A DNA stretch of 17,172 bases from JAEDES01 sp964470055 (GTDB taxonomy: Bacteria; Bacillota_I; Bacilli_A; RF39; UBA660), in the NCBI GenBank assembly GCA_964470055.1, contig CAYXZZ010000032.1:1-17172 (forward strand), written 5' to 3'. The position numbers and the translations under genes are program-made. Below, piece after piece: positions 13,628-17,172 of the stretch. How positions within the stretch are numbered: the first letter of the stretch is position 1; every line of letters starts with the position of its first letter. The notes under the pieces are model-generated. The model was not told the DNA's origin, ran no database searches, and saw only the letters and a program-made list of their open reading frames with translations.

Positions 13628-13874
13628 TTATAGCACCTTTTTCCAAAGCCTTTTTCTCATTACGTTCCATTATTTCCTTCGCCCATTTAGCATCATATTC
13701 CTGTTTAGATACTCCATAAAACATTTGATACGCACTATCCCATGTAATTGTATCAGAAGATAAAATATGTCCATCTCTTTCACAAGAAATAGAAATTCCC
13801 TTTTTCTTTAAGTCCAAAAGATAAACAATAATATCATCCAATGTCATTGATTTTAAATCTTCATTATCTAACAT
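13617..13874 (-). CDS. Uncharacterised 85-aa protein coupled to the deoxyribosyltransferase-like gene
   Basis: No family is recognised. The protein is soluble and charged: a helix with D-D-I-I-V-Y-L-L-D-L (about 13-22), a short beta part ISISCERDGHILSSDTITW (27-45), then a long helix with Q-E-Y-D-A-K-W-A-K-E-I-M-E-R and a lysine/glutamate-rich end. A good ribosome binding site (AGGTGAT) stands before the ATG at 13874. Tight overlap with the next gene suggests a shared role, perhaps as partner or specificity subunit; this is inference only. Confidence 0.7.
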   Translation of the reverse strand: MLDNEDLKSMTLDDIIVYLLDLKKKGISISCERDGHILSSDTITWDSAYQMFYGVSKQEYDAKWAKEIMERNEKKALEKGAINEG

Positions 13875-13894
13875 AAAACATCACCTCTAATAAC

Positions 13895-13903
13895 ACTATA
13901 ACA
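13895..13903 (-). promoter_or_regulatory. Extended -10 promoter of the 85-aa gene pair
   Basis: TG-T-TATAGT (TATAGT at 13900-13895) on the minus strand, 21 bases before the ATG. No good -35 is seen. Confidence 0.5.
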
Positions 13904-13973
13904 CATCTTAAATAAAGAAAAACAAAAGTAAAACCTTAACTAAAAAATTGGACATTAAAGTTTACATTATCTT

Positions 13974-14045
13974 CTAATTAGGAAAAACATTCCCACCATT
14001 TTTTATAATCTTCTCGCGATATGCATCCAAATCAATATTTGACAC
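13974..14045 (-). pseudogene. Possible gene-tail remnant (23 codons)
   Basis: On the minus strand, from a GTG at 14045 to TAG at 13974, the frame reads SNIDLDAYREKIIKNGGNVF plus P-N. This is protein-like in composition, unlike the surrounding AT-rich spacer. There is no ribosome binding site and a stop stands shortly upstream, so it is more likely the tail of a lost gene than an expressed peptide. Confidence 0.25.
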
Positions 14046-14067
14046 ATAAATACAAAATGATTATATC
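14039..14067 (+). promoter_or_regulatory. Promoter of the kinase-like gene
   Basis: Consensus TTGACA (14039-14044), a 17-base spacer, then TATATC (14062-14067). The ATG follows at 14114 behind AGGAGG. Confidence 0.6.
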
Positions 14068-14113
14068 ATAAAGACAAATTATGATAAAATTAATAATAAA
14101 TATAGGAGGAACT

Positions 14114-15181
14114 ATGACATATAAAGAATATAAAGACGCAAGGAAAATTCAAATACGTAATTTAATTGATTCAAAACTAATGCATTTAACCGATCCTACT
14201 ATGATCCAAGATGTCCTAGATGACGCACTTTCAGAATATGACTATCAAGTACATCAAAACATTCAGGAATTATATCAAGGAACCGGTTTAAAACCAGAAT
14301 TATATGAACTAGAAAGATTTATTCCCAAAATTCAAGATAAAAAAATAAAACAAAATATATCAGCACAATTCTTTGATTTAAATCTATTATTTGAAACAAT
14401 CAGTGAAATGTCAACTTCAGCTGACGAAGAAAAACACCATCCTTCTCTAAAAGAGTTTTTATCAAAAATGCCACCAGAAAAACAACAAGAAGCAACAAGT
14501 ATCATTCAAAAATACGTTAACGAATACCAAGAAGAACCAACTTATATTGGAAGTGGAGAAAGTTGTACTGCATTTAAAATTGGAAACAAAGTCATTAAAT
14601 TTGGAGCCAGAAGACGTTATCAAAATATTCCTTATTGTCTTAAAATAGATGAACAAATAGAATATGAGCCCAATCGTTTTATGTATACAACTGATAGAAT
14701 TGAAACCGGAAATATATCAGAAATTGAAACAGAAGCAATGTATAGAGCACTTCGCGATCAAGGATATGTTTGGGTTGATGTAAAACAAGATAACATTGGA
14801 CGTTTAAATGGTCAACTAAAGATACTAGATGACGTTGATATATATACAGAACAAGATGCTCTTGATGAACATCATAAATCAACAGTTTTAGAGTTTGTTA
14901 GTTATAATAGAGAGCTTGCCTTTTTAGAATTAAAATGGTTAAAAAGCAAAAATCCATTTTTCACAATCAACACCATAGATAAATATTTTTCGAATCAAAG
15001 CACCCAAACAAAAGAAAATATTGAGCACATTAAAGATTACTATAATGAAAGAACAAAATTATATACATTTGATCCAAACACAGAATGCTATCAAACCTTT
15101 TCAAGTATTTTAACCAGAAAAATAACTGACCAAAACAACCTGTCTAAAAACTCAATAACTCAAAAAACAGCTTCGCAATAA
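14114..15181 (+). CDS. Atypical protein-kinase-like protein
   Basis: A 355-aa soluble protein. The start at 14114 follows TAGGAGGAACT; the upstream ATG at 14081 has no site. Residues 1-135 are helical with no recognised domain. A kinase-like region follows: glycine loop YIGSGESCTAFKIG (144-157), Lys162 in KVIKFG as the ATP-binding lysine, an E-I-E-T-E-A helix near 203-208 as a possible alpha-C, then WVDVKQDNIG (220-229) as catalytic loop with Asp222 and Asn227, and LDDVDIY (238-244) where DFG would stand. The DFG glycine is missing and HRD is replaced by V-D-V. The last 60 residues are polar and low in complexity. Substrate and role are unknown; it may phosphorylate a small molecule or protein, or be a pseudokinase. 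Confidence 0.6.
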   Translation: MTYKEYKDARKIQIRNLIDSKLMHLTDPTMIQDVLDDALSEYDYQVHQNIQELYQGTGLKPELYELERFIPKIQDKKIKQNISAQFFDLNLLFETISEMSTSADEEKHHPSLKEFLSKMPPEKQQEATSIIQKYVNEYQEEPTYIGSGESCTAFKIGNKVIKFGARRRYQNIPYCLKIDEQIEYEPNRFMYTTDRIETGNISEIETEAMYRALRDQGYVWVDVKQDNIGRLNGQLKILDDVDIYTEQDALDEHHKSTVLEFVSYNRELAFLELKWLKSKNPFFTINTIDKYFSNQSTQTKENIEHIKDYYNERTKLYTFDPNTECYQTFSSILTRKITDQNNLSKNSITQKTASQ

Positions 15182-15198
15182 AAAAAACTCTATTTTTT

Positions 15199-15335
15199 TT
15201 AACGTCTGTATACTTTAGGACTTTCCTCCACTCTATCTAAAGTAAAGTCTTTATTCTCCATTTGATTTACATACTCAAACAAACTATTCGCATCATCAAC
15301 AACACTATCCCCTCGAATATTTAAGATTGTATTAT
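15199..15335 (-). pseudogene. Truncated gene tail at the ISL3 element
   Basis: The minus strand reads protein-like up to TAA at 15199: NIRGDSVVDDANSLFEYVNQ, M-E-N-K, then DFTLDRVEESPKVYRR. Upstream (higher coordinates) the frame runs into the IS end, where the sequence becomes non-native. The N-terminal part was probably lost with the IS insertion. I do not recognise the family, and no matching N-terminal part is seen beyond the other IS end. Confidence 0.4.
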
Positions 15336-15348
15336 AAATAGTGTTGGT
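15336..15348 (+). repeat. Left inverted repeat core of the ISL3 element
   Basis: AAATAGTGTTGGT, exact inverse of 16734-16746; the outer part of this repeat is poorly conserved. Confidence 0.7.
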
Positions 15349-15442
15349 GAAAATATTCATCACACTATTTTTATTTAATAAAAAGACATGGACCTTTGAT
15401 ACAATGTAAGTGACTAAACTATACAAAGAAAGGTTGATTCCC

Positions 15443-16675
15443 ATGTCTACAAATAATTATATATTAAACTTATTAAATATTAAAGATAAAAATATTCATA
15501 TTTTAACTGATAAACTATCTAATAGAGTTATTAAAGGCAAAAAATTTCAGATTATTGAGGCTATTCTTACTTATAATCCTAAATTTTGTCCTTGCTGCGG
15601 TTGTGTAAATCAATCATCAAACGATATCATTAAATGGGGTTTTAGAAAAAATTGTATTGTCAAAATCCCTAAAGTTTCTAATTGTAAAACTAGACTTCTA
15701 CTTCATAAACAAAGATTTTATTGTAAGAATTGTAATAATACTTTTATTGCGGAAACTAATCTTGTTAATAGAAATAAAAACATTTCTAATAATACAGAAC
15801 TTCAAATTAGATTAGAACTTATGAAGAAACAATCCGAAAAAGATGTTGCCGAAAGAACAGATGTTTCTGTTTCTAAAATTGATAAAGTTATTGATGATAT
15901 TTCCTCACACTCTGTTCTAAGACATTCTGTTCTACCTAAATACATGAATTGGGATGAATTTAAAGCTACTAGTGATACTAAAGGAAAAATGGCCTTTATT
16001 ATCGTCGATAATAAAACTGGAAATATATTTGATATTCAAAACTCCAGAAAATCACGTGATTTAGAAAAATATTTTAGACGATATTCAAGAACTGAAAGAA
16101 ATAAAGTCAAACTTATATCTATTGATTTCTTTTCAGGATATATAAAACTGGCAGAAAAATTATTTAAAAATGCTGATATTGTTATTGATAGATTTCATAT
16201 TGTAACTCAAGTTTACGTTGCTTTAAATAAAACTAGGATAAATCTATGTCACAAATCTAACCCAAATTATAATAAACTAAAAGACTATTGGAAACTACTC
16301 TTAAAAAATGAAAATGAATTAAAAGAAGAAAAGAAATATTCAAATCATTTTAGAAAATACACATCACAAAAAGAAATAGTTACTTACCTAATTAATACAG
16401 ATCAAACTTTAAAAGCTACTTACGAGTGTTATCGAGGAATAATCAATTCATTAAAAGAAAAAGATTTTAATAAATTTAAAATGATAATTAAAAATCAAAA
16501 TAATAATATATCAGATAAAATGAAACAAGCTATCAAACTTTATAAGGAAAATATTAAATATATTGAGAATTCATTTAAATATGAAATTAATAATGGAATA
16601 ATTGAAGGAACAAATAATTTAATAAAGACGTTAAAAAGAATTGCCTTTGGGTATATATTTCAAGAATATTCTTAG
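15443..16675 (+). CDS. ISL3-family transposase, C-terminus frameshifted
   Basis: A 410-aa DDE transposase. ATG at 15443 is preferred (GAAAGG 10 bases upstream) over GTG at 15410. An N-terminal zinc finger has CPCCGC (49-54) and FYCKNC (92-97). A helix-turn-helix-like region lies at about 125-155. The DDE core has Asp189 (FIIVDN), Asp228 (ISIDFF), Asp249 (VIDRFH) and Glu388 (GIIEGTNN). The normal ending after F-G-Y is lost: the frame gives IFQEYS and TAG. In the -1 frame, bases 16663-16698 read R-I-F-L-V-K-G-I-I-K-E-stop, the usual kind of ISL3 tail. A deletion of 3n+1 bases near 16655 would explain this. Activity is doubtful but not excluded. Confidence 0.85.
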   Translation: MSTNNYILNLLNIKDKNIHILTDKLSNRVIKGKKFQIIEAILTYNPKFCPCCGCVNQSSNDIIKWGFRKNCIVKIPKVSNCKTRLLLHKQRFYCKNCNNTFIAETNLVNRNKNISNNTELQIRLELMKKQSEKDVAERTDVSVSKIDKVIDDISSHSVLRHSVLPKYMNWDEFKATSDTKGKMAFIIVDNKTGNIFDIQNSRKSRDLEKYFRRYSRTERNKVKLISIDFFSGYIKLAEKLFKNADIVIDRFHIVTQVYVALNKTRINLCHKSNPNYNKLKDYWKLLLKNENELKEEKKYSNHFRKYTSQKEIVTYLINTDQTLKATYECYRGIINSLKEKDFNKFKMIIKNQNNNISDKMKQAIKLYKENIKYIENSFKYEINNGIIEGTNNLIKTLKRIAFGYIFQEYS

Positions 16676-16690
16676 TTAAAGGCATAATAA

Positions 16691-16713
16691 AAGAGTGATT
16701 TCATCACCCTCTT
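16691..16713 (+). terminator. Hairpin after the ISL3 transposase
   Basis: AAGAG/CTCTT plus TGAT/ATCA with a two-base bulge and TTC loop, followed by a moderately T-rich stretch. It overlaps the original stop of the shifted frame (TGA, 16696-16698). Weak as a terminator. Confidence 0.4.
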
Positions 16714-16733
16714 ACATTTTATCAAAGTCTTTT

Positions 16734-16757
16734 ACCAACACTATTTGACAAAGAACC
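16734..16757 (-). repeat. Right inverted repeat of the ISL3 element
   Basis: Reads GGTTCTTTGTC then AAATAGTGTTGGT on the minus strand, a typical ISL3 tip. Confidence 0.75.
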
Positions 16758-16761
16758 AAAT

Positions 16762-16816
16762 TAAGTACTTTACACATTTAATTGGGTAAGTACTCAACGT
16801 GTGAAAGTTAAGTATT
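16762..16816 (+). repeat. Three short direct repeats TAAGTAYT
   Basis: TAAGTACT at 16762-16769 and 16787-16794, and TAAGTATT at 16809-16816, spaced 25 and 22 bases apart. They lie between the IS end and the tmRNA terminator. No gene is seen in this stretch; the spacing is about two helical turns, so a protein-binding array is possible but unproven. Confidence 0.3.
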
Positions 16817-16863
16817 TCCCTTTTCTATTATATGCAAGTTCGCTTGCTTACATACTAATAATA

Positions 16864-16893
16864 TCATAAAAAGAACTTTTGACAAGTTCTTTT
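16864..16893 (-). terminator. Intrinsic terminator of ssrA
   Basis: On the minus strand, AAAAGAACTT pairs perfectly with AAGTTCTTTT (10-bp stem, loop GTCAA), followed by more Ts. It lies about 40 bases after the tmRNA 3' end. Confidence 0.8.
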
Positions 16894-16905
16894 AATTTAT
16901 ATTAA

Positions 16906-16922
16906 GTTCGAATAGTTCGAAC
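16906..16922 (-). other. Small hairpin in the tmRNA 3' trailer
   Basis: GTTCGAA pairs with TTCGAAC across a 3-base loop, 11 bases beyond the encoded CCA. It sits between the mature 3' end and the terminator, so it would be in the precursor and could affect 3' processing. Confidence 0.4.
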
Positions 16923-16933
16923 AGATTTCCCAA

Positions 16934-17172
16934 TGGTGGAGCTGAGGAGAATCGAACTCCTGTCCGAAAACAAAGCCACATAAACCTCTACAAGTTTAGT
17001 TAACTAATTATTCTCATATACCATCCAAGTAATTAACGACCAAGATAATATACCAGTCTAAAAATTCTTTCTACTAACTAGACAACTAGTAGACATAACT
17101 CGTTAAATCGAGCCTTCTAAAAATCCACGAGTAAAGATCAAAAGAAAGCGCAGGCCATTATATTATTAGGCG
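16934..17172 (-). ncRNA. ssrA: Transfer-messenger RNA (tmRNA), 3' part
   Basis: Rescues stalled ribosomes and tags the unfinished protein for degradation. On the minus strand the 3' end reads CAGCTCCACCA, with CCA encoded at 16936-16934. The T arm stands before it (AGGAG, loop TTCGATT, CTCCT), preceded by the CGGACA lead found in many tmRNAs. At the right edge (17171-17163) the last tag codon GCC (Ala) is followed by TAA TAA, so the window holds everything after the tag and only its final codon. The 5' half, the tag body and the promoter lie outside. The middle part contains pairings expected of the pseudoknots, which I did not fold in full. Confidence 0.93.

Larger units (their letters stand above)
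15325..16757 (+). mobile_element. ISL3-family insertion sequence
   Basis: A single ISL3-type transposase gene is flanked by ends whose inner 13 bases match in inverted orientation (AAATAGTGTTGGT). The right end shows the full ISL3-like tip (GGTTCTTTGTC...), while at the left only 5 of the outer 11 bases agree. No 8-bp target duplication is seen (ATATTTAA left, AAATTAAG right). The left boundary is therefore approximate and that end may be decayed. Confidence 0.75.

Noticed and set aside
15317..16765. 8-bp target duplication around the ISL3 element
   Set aside because: The flanks (ATATTTAA and AAATTAAG) do not match, so no duplication is claimed.
12790..16933. Second copy of the ssrA 3' end as an attachment site
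   Set aside because: I looked for the tmRNA end and T-arm sequence in this stretch and found none.
1..17172. CRISPR array or tRNA genes
   Set aside because: No regularly spaced repeats and no tRNA cloverleaf apart from the tRNA-like end of tmRNA were seen.

Overview
The window is AT-rich DNA from a low-GC Gram-positive bacterium, most likely a gut-type Firmicute (Bacilli/Erysipelotrichia-like). The evidence is a sortase with a secreted thioester/Cna-B surface protein, a membrane CdaA/CdaR c-di-AMP pair, a DUF378 protein, strong AGGAGG-type ribosome binding sites and a tmRNA. The standard code fits: all Trp codons I checked in intact genes are TGG, and every intact resident gene ends in TAA or TAG. 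The species cannot be named from this sequence.

Left part (1-5830). A broken IS3-type orfA fragment sits at the edge. A membrane M50-type metallopeptidase (+) follows and converges on fhs (formate-tetrahydrofolate ligase, -) at a shared terminator. The fhs leader is the most unusual place in the window. A group II intron remnant appears to split the Shine-Dalgarno sequence (GAGG | TGAT), and the intron is itself gutted and filled by an internally deleted IS4-family element with perfect 20-bp terminal inverted repeats. fhs is probably translated now from a substitute Shine-Dalgarno inside the intron tail, brought near the start codon by a hairpin. Divergent from fhs is a two-gene surface unit: a thioester-domain/Cna-B adhesin and an overlapping sortase. 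The adhesin lacks the usual hydrophobic anchor, and an A AAA AAA slippery heptamer lies immediately before its stop codon.

Middle part (5860-12790), all on the minus strand. In transcription order (high to low coordinate) it holds an NlpC/P60 cell-wall hydrolase, a DUF378 membrane protein, a small TTG-started membrane protein, cdaA, cdaR, a LolA-like/DUF4367 lipoprotein, a cysteine-less thioredoxin-like membrane protein and a CtpA-type S41 protease. Promoters and terminators divide it into short units. The core is small membrane protein-cdaA-cdaR (c-di-AMP synthesis and its control), and the other genes act in the envelope.

Right part (12790-17172). This looks accessory: a decayed C-terminal piece of a CoaB-like flavoprotein/ligase, a coupled pair (an 85-aa unknown protein plus a nucleoside 2-deoxyribosyltransferase-like protein), an atypical protein-kinase-like protein, a gene tail cut off at an insertion sequence, an ISL3-family element with a frameshifted transposase end, and finally the 3' part of ssrA (tmRNA, minus strand) with its terminator. 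The tmRNA runs off the right edge.
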